64,000 bases of DNA, taken from Prosapia bicincta. Lineage: Eukaryota; Arthropoda; Insecta; Hemiptera; Cercopidae. The stretch spans positions 89,599,042 to 89,663,041 of the forward strand of contig JBAIZL010000003.1 in NCBI GenBank assembly GCA_036971475.1, read 5' to 3'. Position 1 is the stretch's first letter. Every line of letters begins with the position of its first letter. A model generated the notes under the pieces. It did no database searches. It saw only the letters and a program-made list of their open reading frames with translations, and had not been told where the DNA came from. Made by a program: the position numbers and the translations under genes. Below, piece after piece: positions 13,926-23,500 of the stretch.

Positions 13926-16066
13926 AAACAGTAGATATTAATGAATCCATAAAGTGAATATTCTAAATACTGAAAAATAATTAACTTTTTTGTCCGTTTT
14001 CAAACATAGACATTTCGTATGATTTTTTCTAAAATGTCTATAATTATATAATTGTATAATTGGGAAATTATATAAATAATAAATTATATATTCATAAAGT
14101 TATATAAATTTTTAATTAATAAAATTATACAACTGTCAAATTATATAATTATTAAACTTTTTAAATTCATAATTATATTCCAAATTATATTACTGTACGT
14201 TCCACTTGTGCCCCTATAAGCCGACATCCCCCCGCCCCCAATTAAGGCGGTCACTTAACTCACGCACGTGTCTAGAGTATTTACTCTTGTCCAGAGCGTT
14301 TAGCGACGTCACGGCCATTACGACAGATTGAAGCTTTACAATCAAGCCTTGTATATTAACAAGTAAACCCGCAGCAACTTCATGTTAATTTCGTCACCAA
14401 ACTTTGGCGCGTGACTGGGTGAAAGCTCGCAATTAATATTTGTCCAATGAAATTTAATTTGAGGGACGAAATTCCAGTCCACGTTCGAACAACCGGAGCG
14501 TTAATAACCAGAGAATATTTTATCCCCGACGGGATCATTTGCAGAAAATTGGTACGGCAATAATAAGGTGCTGGCTTCTGGAAGAATGAAACTTTAGTAC
14601 TTCTTTTTCGACAACATTATTATTATTTAATAATCATTATTTTAAATCACATATAATAGTATTTTGGATACAACTTCTTCACTATTACGATGTGAATTTT
14701 TTTCTTGTTTTCTTTTCACTATATTTTTTGTTATAACTTTACATTTCTTTTATCTTCATTCGTGATTATTAATAGATTGCCATACTTGATAAGTTCTTAT
14801 GTAGCCTGATCCAGTTGCTCTTCTTCATTCGATCATACTTTGTTACTAACCATAGTTTAATAATTTAACTCACGCGCCATTCTGGACACCTTCTACCCAT
14901 TATAATTAGAACTGTTAATCATATAAACGCAGTATAAAACTTAAATAGAACAAGAAAAAATAAAAACATGTTGCAATATTAATTATATTTAACTAGCCTA
15001 TATTGAATTAAGCATTGTCAAATTTAATTTTCTGATTCAAAGCGTCCATATTATATAAGTTTAGAACTTACTGTATACTATCTACAAATACCCTGAGCAG
15101 TATTTCTAGCTTTCTCTAGTTATTTTTTATGGGCCCTCTAAGCGCTGGTTCCGTGCGGTCGCACCTGACCAATGCCGGCACTGCTAATACCATGATCCAA
15201 TAAGTACCTTGTTAGTCATTGAAAATCGATTAAAGGCAGGAAAGTAAGTCTGTGTTTGATTTGACAAGGCTTTGCAGCTTTGTACCTCTTCAATATGATC
15301 CATTTGCTTCAAACACACTAAATACAAGTGAAAAGTTATAAAATGAACATTCCCTTTACGTTTCATACTCTTGTAGAATCAAAACAGAAGATTTTCAGTA
15401 CATTTTTTCAAAGTGAAAATGAAAACTTGTTTCTAACTATTTCTGTCATTGCAACACGCTATTATTGTCACTGCTAGCCCGATACAATCTCCATTATTAT
15501 CTTATTCTTACTTCTGCTAGTTTCCTTCAGTAACCTCTTCTACATATCCTTCCTCACTTTGTAAAGGTTTTGTGTCTCAAAAGCGTTTCATGGCTCTATT
15601 CTTGAGCTACATTCTCTTCAAGAGCGCCATTTCCGTCAATTTAATCTTCATTTAACCGACTTTGTTACTTGTTTAGTTCTGTAAACAATACTTTTTTTTG
15701 TCAACCTAGTTTTCATTTCCATGGAATATTTACAAAATTTTAAAACCCTTCATTATCTTGCATTTCATATCTTATTTCTTCGTTCATTTATCTTTCCCCT
15801 GATATAAAAAAAATAATTTGCCATTTATAAAGACGTTTCTTCTCTAATTACTCTTTTCACTTTCAAACATACTTCCATTTTGTTAATTACCTTTCTGTAA
15901 ACTCCACTTCAAGTTATTAAAATTATTACGTCACCCGCAAACGCTGCTGTATTTAACACTTACTGTTGAGTATTAAAAGTGTGTTTATACATTCTGCCCC
16001 TCAACAAAACAACAAGCTTCTGTTTTGTATGTGTGTGTGCGCGTGTGTAATATAACTTCAACTTTT
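13926..16066. other. Intergenic sequence with one GC-richer patch
   Basis: About 14200-14340 is CpG-containing with GACGTCAC near 14304 and a C/G run near 14228. The rest is AT-rich, and 15380-15900 is moderately pyrimidine-rich. No exon, TATA box or known protein motif could be assigned. Confidence 0.4.
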
Positions 16067-16068
16067 AT

Positions 16069-16104
<36 letters not shown>
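16067..16104. repeat. (AT)n microsatellite
   Basis: Alternating AT immediately upstream of the solo hammerhead-like motif. Confidence 0.95.
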
Positions 16105-16107
<3 letters not shown>

Positions 16108-16113
16108 TTTAAT

Positions 16114-16158
16114 ATTCCTGATGATGTTGTTACTGTTAGCCAACGAAAAGCTTTGAAT
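16114..16158 (+). ncRNA. Hammerhead-ribozyme-like motif, family A, solo copy
   Basis: In order: stem I strand AUUC (16114-16117), exact CUGAUGA (16118-16124), one U, stem II GUUG (16126-16129), an 11-nt loop, CAAC (16141-16144), GAA (16145-16147), palindrome AAGCTT (16148-16153), U, and stem I strand GAAU (16155-16158). Both stems pair fully. The short palindrome in place of a closed stem III is what is known for minimal hammerheads of Penelope-like elements, which are thought to act as dimers. Odd points are the unpaired U after CUGAUGA and a U at the cleavage position, which is permitted but usually slower. Confidence 0.7.
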
Positions 16159-16236
16159 TGTAACTTCAAATATAATTCTTGTATTTGTATTTTGACTTTT
16201 GTTCTTTATTAATACACAAGAAAACATATTGCGATA

Positions 16237-16258
16237 TATATATATATATACATATATA

Positions 16259-16316
<58 letters not shown>
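16237..16316. repeat. (AT)n microsatellite
   Basis: About 80 bp of AT repeats with two short interruptions. Confidence 0.95.
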
Positions 16317-16318
<2 letters not shown>

Positions 16319-16354
16319 TGTAGATTATGCAACACTGTATTCTTGTATACACTT

Positions 16355-16555
16355 ATCACTTTCACTTATGTACTTAAACAAGAATATTACTTGGTATTTA
16401 TGCGAGTACTTTCAAAGACTGGTTGTGTCTCCATCCTCGGGCATACTGAACAGGGTTTTTCCTGTTCAGTATGCCCGAGGATAGAGACAAAACCAGTCTT
16501 TGAAAGTACTCGTATAAATACCAAGTAAGATTCTTGTTTAAGTACATAAGTGAAA

Positions 16556-16560
<5 letters not shown>
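16355..16560. repeat. Near-perfect foldback, hammerhead-like family G pair
   Basis: Arms of about 100 bp (16356-16455 and 16460-16559) are almost exact inverted copies with a loop of only a few bases. Each arm has the hammerhead-like layout. The minus-strand motif (16400-16444) has stem I AUGC/GCAU, core CCGAGGA, U, stem II GGAGAC/GUCUUU, GAA and palindrome AGTACT. The plus-strand motif (16471-16515) has AUGC/GUAU, CCGAGGA, U, AGAGAC/GUCUUU, GAA and AGTACT. The core has C where the active consensus has U4, so catalysis is doubtful. An AT microsatellite abuts the right arm. Confidence 0.85.

Positions 16561-16595
<35 letters not shown>
16559..16595. repeat. (AT)n microsatellite
   Basis: Alternating AT abutting the family G foldback. 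Confidence 0.95.
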
Positions 16596-16597
<2 letters not shown>

Positions 16598-16686
16598 CTG
16601 TAATTATTGGATAAAATACATTTTCTTGTTGTGTGTGCAGCATTATCAAAACCTGCTAAATACCTTATAGTTCTATTGATTACATC

Positions 16687-16690
<4 letters not shown>

Positions 16691-16726
<36 letters not shown>
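16691..16726. repeat. (AT)n microsatellite
   Basis: Alternating AT, about 36 bp. Confidence 0.95.
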
Positions 16727-16727
<1 letters not shown>

Positions 16728-17145
16728 TATATATTATAAAATTAGTACCTTAAAGATGGGCAAGAAAGTGAGTTATTGGTAAAATAAAATCATGTACCGT
16801 TCATAAGACAATAAAATCGTAAGAAAATCTTGTAAAATTACATTTTTAAGCTTCAATAGAAGGTAAATTGCCTTAGGCAGACAGTAACTCTATATTAAAG
16901 TTGTATTGAAATGGTATAAAACGCAATAAATACAGAACATTACAAAGCTATTTATTATTACAACTTTACATTTTCATATTTTAATTTTACGCTGTCAAAT
17001 TTTTAACTGTAGTTATAACATCAAAAATAAATTATTCAATTAAGCTTAGTACTTGAACTTGGTTAGTGAATAATTATAGTTCTAGTGAATAATATATCAG
17101 TATATTAGGTAACTATATTTGTTCCTAATTCATTCCAATATAATC
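16727..17145. other. AT-rich intergenic sequence left of the PLE insertion
   Basis: No gene or repeat recognised. Confidence 0.4.
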
Positions 17146-17157
17146 ATCCTTGGAATT
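17146..17157 (+). repeat. Target site duplication, left
   Basis: ATCCTTGGAATT is repeated exactly at 17957-17968, bounding the PLE copy. Target duplications of this size are usual for Penelope-like elements. Confidence 0.9.
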
Positions 17158-17204
17158 ATTTTTAAATAAATAAAACCTCTAAACCACAAATAACATTTAT
17201 TTAA

Positions 17205-17247
17205 ACCTTATGTACATTTCGATTGCCCAACAATCATCTTCAGAGGT
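17205..17247 (-). ncRNA. Hammerhead-like motif, family C, inverted copy
   Basis: Minus-strand reverse copy of the motif at 17836-17878, with the same ACCU/AGGU stem I, CUGAAGA core, GAUUG/CAAUC stem II, GAA and palindrome ATGTACAT. It forms the 5' end of the truncated PLE. Confidence 0.65.
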
Positions 17248-17254
17248 ATCTAAA

Positions 17255-17602
17255 GATAAAATAAAGATGATAGATAAATCTGGGATTTATAAAATAAATT
17301 GTAATTCATGTAGTAAAATTTATATTGGCCAAACGAAAAGGAAAATATTAACCAGATTTAATGAACATATTAGAAATATAAAATTTCAAAAACCTGAAAA
17401 ATCTAGTGTTGCAGAACATATTCTAAACACTAAACACACTTTAGAATTAAATGATCTAAAATTATTGAAAACTGTTAATTCAAAAGGTCTTTTGAATAGT
17501 TTTGAAAGTTTGTGCATTCACAAATATGACGAAAATAATTTATTAAATTGTGATAAAGGGCCTATCCCTAAATCTCAGTTATACTCATTAATTAGGAGAT
17601 AG
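17255..17602 (+). pseudogene. PLE GIY-YIG endonuclease domain, N-terminally truncated
   Basis: The frame is open from 17210 to the stop at 17600-17602, but its first codons lie in the inverted terminal repeat, so the true PLE reading begins near 17255. Visible features are SGIYKINCNSC followed by KIYIGQTKR, which are the GIY and YIG motifs with a Cys pair between, then a basic stretch with RFNEH, KSSVAEHI and NTKHT, and a C-terminal NSFES and CDKGPIPKSQLYSL block. In full PLEs this domain follows the reverse transcriptase and makes the target nick. No in-frame stop is present, but without reverse transcriptase the copy cannot move by itself. It is clearly related to, but diverged from, the domain at 49779-50105. 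Confidence 0.9.
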
Positions 17603-17724
17603 TTATAACTTTGTTAATAAGGAATATTATTGTTTTTTAGTAAAATTGAAATAGTTGTAACGGTAACTCTTCACCACGAGAGTTGGAAGACCGGACCAAG
17701 TTGTAGAGGGGAAATTTACTGCAA

Positions 17725-17830
17725 CGTGATTGGTCGTACTAGTTTTTTAAATAAGGGGCGTGGCGAAGTAGTTGCCGGTTTATGCCTATATATTTGTTGT
17801 ATTATGTTGTTTAAAGTTAGTTGAATTTTT
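17725..17830 (+). promoter_or_regulatory. Candidate PLE terminal promoter elements
   Basis: A reverse CCAAT box (GATTGGTCG), a GC box (GGGGCGTGGC) and a TATA-like CTATATATT (near 17788) occur in the same order as in the related element at 47.5 kb. Conservation of order between diverged copies suggests a promoter in the terminal unit just upstream of the hammerhead-like motif. Confidence 0.5.
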
Positions 17831-17835
17831 TAAAT

Positions 17836-17878
17836 ACCTCTGAAGATGATTGTTGGGCAATCGAAATGTACATAAGGT
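17836..17878 (+). ncRNA. Hammerhead-like motif, family C, 3' terminal copy
   Basis: Stem I ACCU (17836-17839), CUGAAGA (17840-17846), U, stem II GAUUG (17848-17852), loop UUGGG, CAAUC (17858-17862), GAA (17863-17865), palindrome ATGTACAT (17866-17873), A, then stem I AGGU (17875-17878). The core satisfies CUGANGA, since position 7 is free in hammerheads. Predicted cleavage is after the A at 17874. Confidence 0.7.
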
Positions 17879-17956
17879 TTAAACAAATGTTATTTGCGGT
17901 TTAGAGGTTTTATTTATTTAAAAATAAACATTACGCCACAGTTGCTTCATACAGTT

Positions 17957-17968
17957 ATCCTTGGAATT
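17957..17968 (+). repeat. Target site duplication, right
   Basis: ATCCTTGGAATT, identical to 17146-17157. Confidence 0.9.
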
Positions 17969-18780
17969 GCATGAGAATTTGTTGCGAATGTACAATAAAG
18001 AAAGCAACAGAAGCTACGAGTATATAATATACAGCAGTTTAATGAAGTTATATCTTACCATATAATCTTACCATATATCTTACCATATAATCTCACTATA
18101 TATCTTACCATATAATTTATCTACGATATTTCCAAATATATGGGAAATTTCATTTCAAAATTATTTAAACATAACCTCAAAATAAGAATAAGTGGAAACT
18201 AAAACAGCTGTTACCTGCCTAATTCATCTCTGAATTGTTGCACATTTTAATAGACAAATCTATCTAAAGACGACACATTTTACTGATCCACTCAAATTTT
18301 GTTTCATACGTGTTATAAATATGTTTGACTTCAATAGCCTTTCAACACAGATTAGGAAATAAGTTTTGAACGTAAAATCTTTTATTAAATAATTTAAGCT
18401 AGAATCTTTGTTACAAGACTTGAAAAGTGTCGCTTTAAAATTCTGTGTCTTGTTACATAAGCGTTAAATTCTCCAATACTCCATTAAAACTAGTGTAATG
18501 TTTTAAAATTGATAAAATAATACAGTTTATAAAATCAAAGAAAAATGTATTAATTAATTTTTTTAATGAATTTATATTTAACAATAAATGTTTTTATAAC
18601 AAATTATCCAGTAATTACATTAAAACAGTGCAAGTAATAAAACAAGTAAGACTTCTAACCACAACGTTTTTTGTAACAAAGAGTGCGCTACAAAAGCGGT
18701 CACTACTTCTATTTAATTAATCACTTTAACAATAGTTTATGACTCCGAACTTTAAAATTTGTAAATTTGTTAAAACTTAC
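17969..18780. other. AT-rich intergenic sequence
   Basis: No gene recognised. Near 18050-18120 the short phrase CTTACCATATAATCT recurs several times. Confidence 0.4.
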
Positions 18781-18783
18781 TGA

Positions 18784-18827
18784 GACAGAACGTTTTCGAT
18801 CGCTATATGGCGATCTTCATCAGCGTC
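18784..18827 (-). ncRNA. Hammerhead-ribozyme-like motif, family D
   Basis: Minus strand: stem I GACG (18824-18827), exact CUGAUGA (18817-18823), one A, stem II GAUCGC (18810-18815), a 6-nt loop, GCGAUC (18798-18803), GAA (18795-18797), palindrome AACGTT (18789-18794), C, and stem I UGUC (18784-18787). All catalytic core bases fit the hammerhead consensus, with C at the cleavage position. This is the best-looking candidate in the window, with a perfect 6-bp stem II. It abuts the reverse-transcriptase relic on the same strand, as expected of a PLE terminus. Confidence 0.75.
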
Positions 18828-19330
18828 TTCCTTTCATCGACGTATCTATGCCAGTAAATGATTTTGTGTGCGTGTGTATTGTTTGTGAGTATCTTAGCGT
18901 TTTCTACGTGTTGTAGGAAAATTTCGCTTAGGACACTACTGATAGGACTCCCCATGGGTAGGTCATCTGGTTGTGAATAGAAGTTTGAGTTGTGGGTGAA
19001 ATAGTTTTGTTTGGTGATGATTTGGAGGATGTTTATGATTTCGGTAACGTGGGTTTTAGGTATGTTGTTCTGTATTAATTGGGTTTCTAGGATTTTATGA
19101 GTTTCGGATACGGGTATCTTGATGTACATATTTGTTATGTCGAGTGATAGTAGTGTTGAATTGTGTGGTATATTTATGTCTTATATTTTATTTATGAGGT
19201 TTGTTCTGTTTTTTCAGTGTTTCTGTGTTCAAGTTTATAGATTGTCTGATTATTTTGTCCATGTATTTTGATAGTTTATGCGCAGGGGCATTTTGGAAGT
19301 TGATTCTATTTAATGCCTGCCACGAACAAG
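18803..19330 (-). pseudogene. PLE reverse transcriptase relic, internally deleted
   Basis: Read on the minus strand. Upstream pieces include FQNAPAHKLSKYM (near 19260-19300), then, after frameshifts and a stop, NSTLLSLDITNMY with IKIP (19105-19165), which matches the catalytic RT motif with the first Asp. Next come QNYFTHNSNFYSQ, DDLPMGSPISSVLSEI and then WHRYVDE, where PLEs have YVDD. The reading stops almost at once after YVDE and runs straight into the hammerhead-like terminal motif at 18784-18827. The thumb region and GIY-YIG domain are therefore missing through an internal deletion. It belongs to a different PLE lineage from the 47-50 kb element. Confidence 0.85.
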
Positions 19331-19832
19331 AACGATGGATAAAAATCATACCACAGATCCGGAATATCTGTGAACTACGCTATTCATCAGTGATATTAAC
19401 CTCAAATTTGCATATGATCAATGATTAATTACGTAAAATTCCTACGACGTGGAATCCGTACTAAGCAGAATGGGAAATGTGTGGGTTATGTCTGGTGAAT
19501 AGAATATATAGGAAACTTGCGCGAACGAACAGCTCGAGGAGAGCATCATAACCCTTCCTAGTTTGCCCTTTATTTTACTTATCCTTCCTTATCACTGTTT
19601 ATAAGAAGGGATATATCAGATCTCTTATTGTAAGATACCTAATTATAACCCTGGTAGAGATTAAGTCCACTTCAGGGGGATGTAGTCCAGATAAAACAGT
19701 TAATGTGTGCGCAGTATTTGGTTACAGAGATAGATGATCCTATAGGCGTCCGTCAACGTTATGTATTGCTCTCATTATTGTAAGGTATAGATTACCCTGA
19801 GTGTATAGCTATTGGAAGAAGCTTTAACTAAA
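19331..19832. other. Intergenic sequence
   Basis: No gene recognised; probably includes decayed upstream sequence of the reverse transcriptase relic. Confidence 0.35.
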
Positions 19833-20045
19833 TTGGAGTTAAAAACAAATAAAAACATACACAATACTCACAAATTAATCATTTATTTACTCATACGCGT
19901 CTCAATGATAAAGTCATCAAGTAGAGTTTGTAGTAGTAACACTCACTGATGATGAGTTTGTCATTGAAACGCGTATGAGTAAATAATTGATTAATTTGCG
20001 AGTTTTGTGTTTGTTTTTATTTGTTTTTAACATATCCTCACAAGC
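19833..20045. repeat. Foldback element, hammerhead-like family E, copy 1
   Basis: Arms of about 90 bp (19835-19925 and 19945-20030) are inverted copies. The right arm on the plus strand has stem I ACUCA (19941-19945), exact CUGAUGA (19946-19952), a short stem II, GAA (19966-19968), palindrome ACGCGT (19969-19974), A, and stem I UGAGU (19976-19980). The left arm keeps ACGCGT and UGAGU, but its core is UUGAUGA and GAA is GAG. A tail CACAAGCTAAGCTC near 20039 also follows the related copies near 57345 and 23480. Confidence 0.8.
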
Positions 20046-20573
20046 TAAGCTCCAAGAATATTTGTATAAATTAGAGTTGTATCTATAAGTGAAAGAGTTG
20101 TAATTAGTGAAAGAACATTGCAAACAATATTACAGGCAGTAATAATGGCTGACAACAACACAATAATAGCTAGCAGTAATAACTACGATGATGATACAGT
20201 AAAAATGTCTGATAGCAGTAACAATAAGGATACATAATGACCTCAGCAATGGCTGAAAGTAATGTTAATTATGATAAGACTAGCAATAATGACTAATACC
20301 AAAAAATATGCAATACCATATTGGTGTATAGCAATAATGACTAAAAGCAAAAATATTGCAGCGCCATATTGCTGATCCGTCAACTAATAATGATGATCCG
20401 TCAAGAATATGTGTCAAATAATATTGATATACATCAATAACGACTTACAGTAATAAAAATGTTGATACATCAATATCAACAGGCATGGATAATAATAATG
20501 ATACGTCAAGAATATCTGACAGAAATATTAATAATAATAATACAGCAAAAATGACTAATAGTATTGACAATGA
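20046..20573. repeat. Degenerate AATAATGAT-rich repeat, left part
   Basis: Phrases such as AGCAATAATGACT, GATGATACAG and AATAATAATG recur irregularly. The same material resumes at 22070 after the hAT insertion and runs to about 23040. It is a decayed trinucleotide-derived array. Frames within it are Asn/Ser/Asp-rich artefacts. Confidence 0.8.
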
Positions 20574-20581
20574 TTATAGAG
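20574..20581 (+). repeat. 8-bp target site duplication, left, of hAT element
   Basis: TTATAGAG, repeated exactly at 22062-22069. Confidence 0.95.
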
Positions 20582-22061
20582 CAGGGATGTCCAACTTTCA
20601 TAGCATAGCGGGCCAAAATTAAAACCTTGTACGTTGTTGCGGGCCACATAGTAGTAATATAATTTTAGTTTGAAATAGCAACAAGAACATATGAAAATTT
20701 ATAAATAAATAAAACAAAATTGAATAGTATTACTTATATTTCTCAAGACTCAAGTGAGAGAAAACTATACAAATAAGAAAAATACAAAATAGTTTTATCA
20801 ATTAACACAACTGAAATGAGGATAAAAATATACATTACAGTATTTTAGTGTGAACATTGTGGTCGATCAGCTGCAGTCACCAAAGAACGAATATCCACCT
20901 CTAGTTCTGTGTGAGCCAACCTCATGAGATTGAGTAAAGATACATCAGAAAGCTTGTTCCAATTTTGTTTTTTTTATAAACTTAATAGATGAGAAAACAC
21001 TTTCACATAGGTATGTACTTCCAAACATTGAAGACATTTTTAGCCCAAAATCTCGCAAGTTTGGGAATCTCTCTTTAGGAAGCAATTTAAAAAAAAGTCG
21101 TGAGTCTTTTCTTGCCTGGTCATTAGAAACATGTCACCCTGCAAATCACATAATTCAAGTTGTAGGTCAGCTGGTTGGTCTTCAATTGTAGCTCCAAGAG
21201 GATTGCTGTAAAGCAGTAGATTACTTTTGAGACTTTCAATTTCCACAAATCTTGTATTGAACTCGTCAATTACTTCTTGACAGATGCAGCTTGAAAAATC
21301 ATTGTTTTTTAATTTGTCGGCTAACTGAAGACAGCTAGGAAAGTGTATAAAATTTTTGTTTTCAAGATTTTGTTTGAACAGTTGTAGCTTACTGCGAAAC
21401 CCATTGATGATTCCAGCCAAATCTGATATTGTTTGATTTTTTCCTTGAAGACTCAAGTTCAAAATGTTAAGATGATTAGTCAAATCTGTTAGAAAAGCTA
21501 ATTGAACTAAAAATTCTGGATCTTCAAACTTCTTTTATATTTCAGTGGTGTCAGATGGCACATATTTCTTGAGGAATTCAGGGATTTCCTTTCTTATTGC
21601 AAAGAATCGCTCCATGGACTTTCCTGCACGTAACCATCGTACATGGTTATATAATAGCAAGTCTCCATATTCAGCCTCTGTTTCTTGTAAAAACTGCTTA
21701 AGTTGCCTATGTAAAAGGGCCCGGTTTCCACCTCTGATCAGATTTATAATCTTAATCACAAGTTTAAAAACTTGATGGATTTTCCACATAGAGCTTCCTG
21801 ATGAATAACACAGTGTATTACCGGACAGTTAACGCCATTCTCCCGAAGTAATCCGATTAATCCAGACTTTTTACCTGTCATTGCTGGTATATATTCGAGT
21901 AAATATTTTAATTATAACTAGCATGTATAGTATTAGAATTTATCATTAAATTATTAGATCCTTGTCAAAATTTCATGTATTTTTGTGATATTTTTGTCTG
22001 ATAAGTCTTTGTGGGCCGCATAAAATGGCATGGCCCGCGGGCCGCCAGTTGGACATCCCTG
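20582..22061 (-). mobile_element. hAT DNA transposon, internally deleted and decayed
   Basis: The element is 1,480 bp with perfect 15-bp terminal inverted repeats, CAGGGATGTCCAACT (20582-20596) and its complement (22047-22061). Similarity continues inward around GCGGGCC. Exact 8-bp duplications (TTATAGAG) flank it, as hAT elements produce. The interior carries the C-terminal part of a transposase on the minus strand with several lesions; the DNA-binding N-terminus is missing. The copy is non-autonomous. It landed in the AATAATGAT-rich repeat, so the repeat is older than the insertion. Confidence 0.97.
20870..21890 (-). pseudogene. hAT transposase relic (GTF2IRD2/ZBED-like type)
   Basis: The minus-strand reading is broken into pieces. 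21782-21890 contains IPAMTGKKSG and CPVIHCVIHQEALCG, the block around the RNase H-like core of this hAT group. A frameshift near 21770-21785 leads to VIKIINLIRGG, LLLYNHVRWL and KSMERFFAIR. An in-frame TAA at 21535-21537 is followed without a frame change by FEDPEFLVQLAFLTDLTNHL. After the stop near 21040 the reading continues in other frames with FGLKMSSMFGSTYLCESVFS and KLSDVSLLNLMRLAHTELEV, the hAT C-terminal dimerisation region. At least four lesions make it non-functional. The resemblance to proteins of the GTF2I-repeat-domain type is from family knowledge. Confidence 0.92.
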
Positions 22062-22069
22062 TTATAGAG
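22062..22069 (+). repeat. 8-bp target site duplication, right, of hAT element
   Basis: TTATAGAG, identical to 20574-20581. Confidence 0.95.
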
Positions 22070-22668
22070 CAATAATGAATAATAGTAATAACAATGGTGT
22101 TACAGCAATAACGGCTGGCAGCAAAAATAATAACGATGCAGCAATAATGGCTGATAGTAATATCAATGATAATACACAAATATTAAGTGACAGCCATAGC
22201 AATGACGAAAAGTCGGAAGTATCTGAGAACAATAATAATGTACAGCAATAATGGTCGTCAGCAATAATAATGATTATACAGCATTAATTCCTGACAGCAA
22301 AAATAATAATTCCTGACAGCAATAAAAATGATGTCACATCAATAATGCCTCACACAAGTAACAATAGTAATACTAGGACTAATAATACACATTATTGCCG
22401 TACAGCAATAATGGTTGACAACAGTAATAATGATGATACGGCAATATTGACTGACAGAAATTACAATGATGATCCAACAATAATGTCTTGTATAACAATG
22501 AAAAGACAATAATAATGATTATACAATAAGAATATCAATACGCAATAATAATGATTTCACATCAACAATGGCTGGTAGTAGGCCTACGGACAATGACGAT
22601 ACGCGAATAATGGCTGGGAGGAATAACAATGCTTATATAGCAATAATGACTAATAGTAATAACAAAGA
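22070..22668. repeat. Degenerate AATAATGAT-rich repeat, right part
   Basis: Continuation of 20046-20573 beyond the hAT insertion, with recurrent AGCAATAATGGCTGACAG-like phrases. Confidence 0.8.
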
Positions 22669-23010
22669 TGTTACAGCAATAATAACACGAATGCTCAGGA
22701 ATATTTGAAAGCAATAGTAATGATGATACAGCAATAATAACACGAATGCTCAGGAATATTTGAAAGCAATAGTAATGATGATACAGCAATAATAACACGA
22801 ATGCTCAGGAATATTTGACAGCAATAGTAATGATGATACAGCAATCATAACACGAATGCTCAGGAATATTTGACAGCAATAGTAATGATGATACAGCAAT
22901 CATAACACGAATGCTCAGGAATATTTGACAGCAATAGTAATGATGATACAGCAATAATAACACGAATGCTCAGGAATATTTGACAGCAATAGTAATGATG
23001 ATACATCAAT
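22669..23010. repeat. 55-bp tandem repeat, about 6 copies
   Basis: A unit containing ACACGAATGCTCAGGAATAT repeats every 55 bp. It appears to be a recent local amplification of one variant of the surrounding degenerate repeat, as copies are nearly identical. The minus-strand frame at 22562-22798 is an artefact. Confidence 0.93.
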
Positions 23011-23375
23011 ATTAACTGAAGATCATCTGAGAAGGTAAATAAAATAAAAGATACACTAAATAAACGTGGTGCTGGAATAAGTAGCTACTAAAAAGTCTAA
23101 AGTTTTGCTGTTGTGTGAAATCTAGATACTAATACAAGAAGAGTACGGAGCTGGATATTTGTATCAGTAAAATCATTTGCAACACATAAAGCATTATAGA
23201 TATCTTACGACTTTATTGTTAACAATGAAGCTAATATCTACTGAAAAATAAAGTCTATAAGTGTGTTAAGTACATAAAGCACATTCTCTACGGGGGAAAA
23301 CATTGTAGTCAGTGAGTGAAACTACATAAACTCTGAGCTAGAACTATATAGTGTCACAACTTTCAACTTGTGGAG
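23011..23375. other. AT-rich intergenic sequence
   Basis: No gene recognised. Confidence 0.4.
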
Positions 23376-23377
23376 TT

Positions 23378-23500
23378 GATAATTATCATTGGTGATGATT
23401 TTGTCATTAGATCGCTGAGAAGAAAATACATTTTTGTGAGTTAATGTTAATTAAGTAATAGTTAAAACCTTTGATCACAAGCTAAACTCAAATTTGAGTA
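23378..23500 (+). repeat. Decayed single copy of family E terminus
   Basis: The order GGTGATGATTTTGTCATTAG, then GTGAGTTAATG and finally ATCACAAGCTAAACTC follows the right arm and tail of the family E foldbacks at 19.9 and 57.2 kb. The CUGAUGA core has become UUGGUGA and the palindrome is lost. Confidence 0.55.

Larger units (their letters stand above)
17158..17956 (+). mobile_element. 5'-truncated Penelope-like element with inverted terminal copy
   Basis: A 799-bp insertion lies between identical 12-bp duplications. Its 5' end (about 17165-17248) is an inverted copy of its own 3' tail (17831-17930), so the element starts with a reversed terminus and then joins directly to the GIY-YIG coding region. 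Only the endonuclease domain, 3' untranslated region and tail remain; the reverse transcriptase is absent. The tail has a reverse CCAAT box (GATTGGTCG near 17729), a GC box (GGGGCGTGGC near 17755) and the hammerhead-like motif. Truncated Penelope copies with an inverted terminal segment at the 5' end are a known PLE structure. Confidence 0.93.

Noticed and set aside
22669..23010. CRISPR-like array
   Set aside because: Units are contiguous 55-bp tandem copies without variable spacers, in animal-type DNA.
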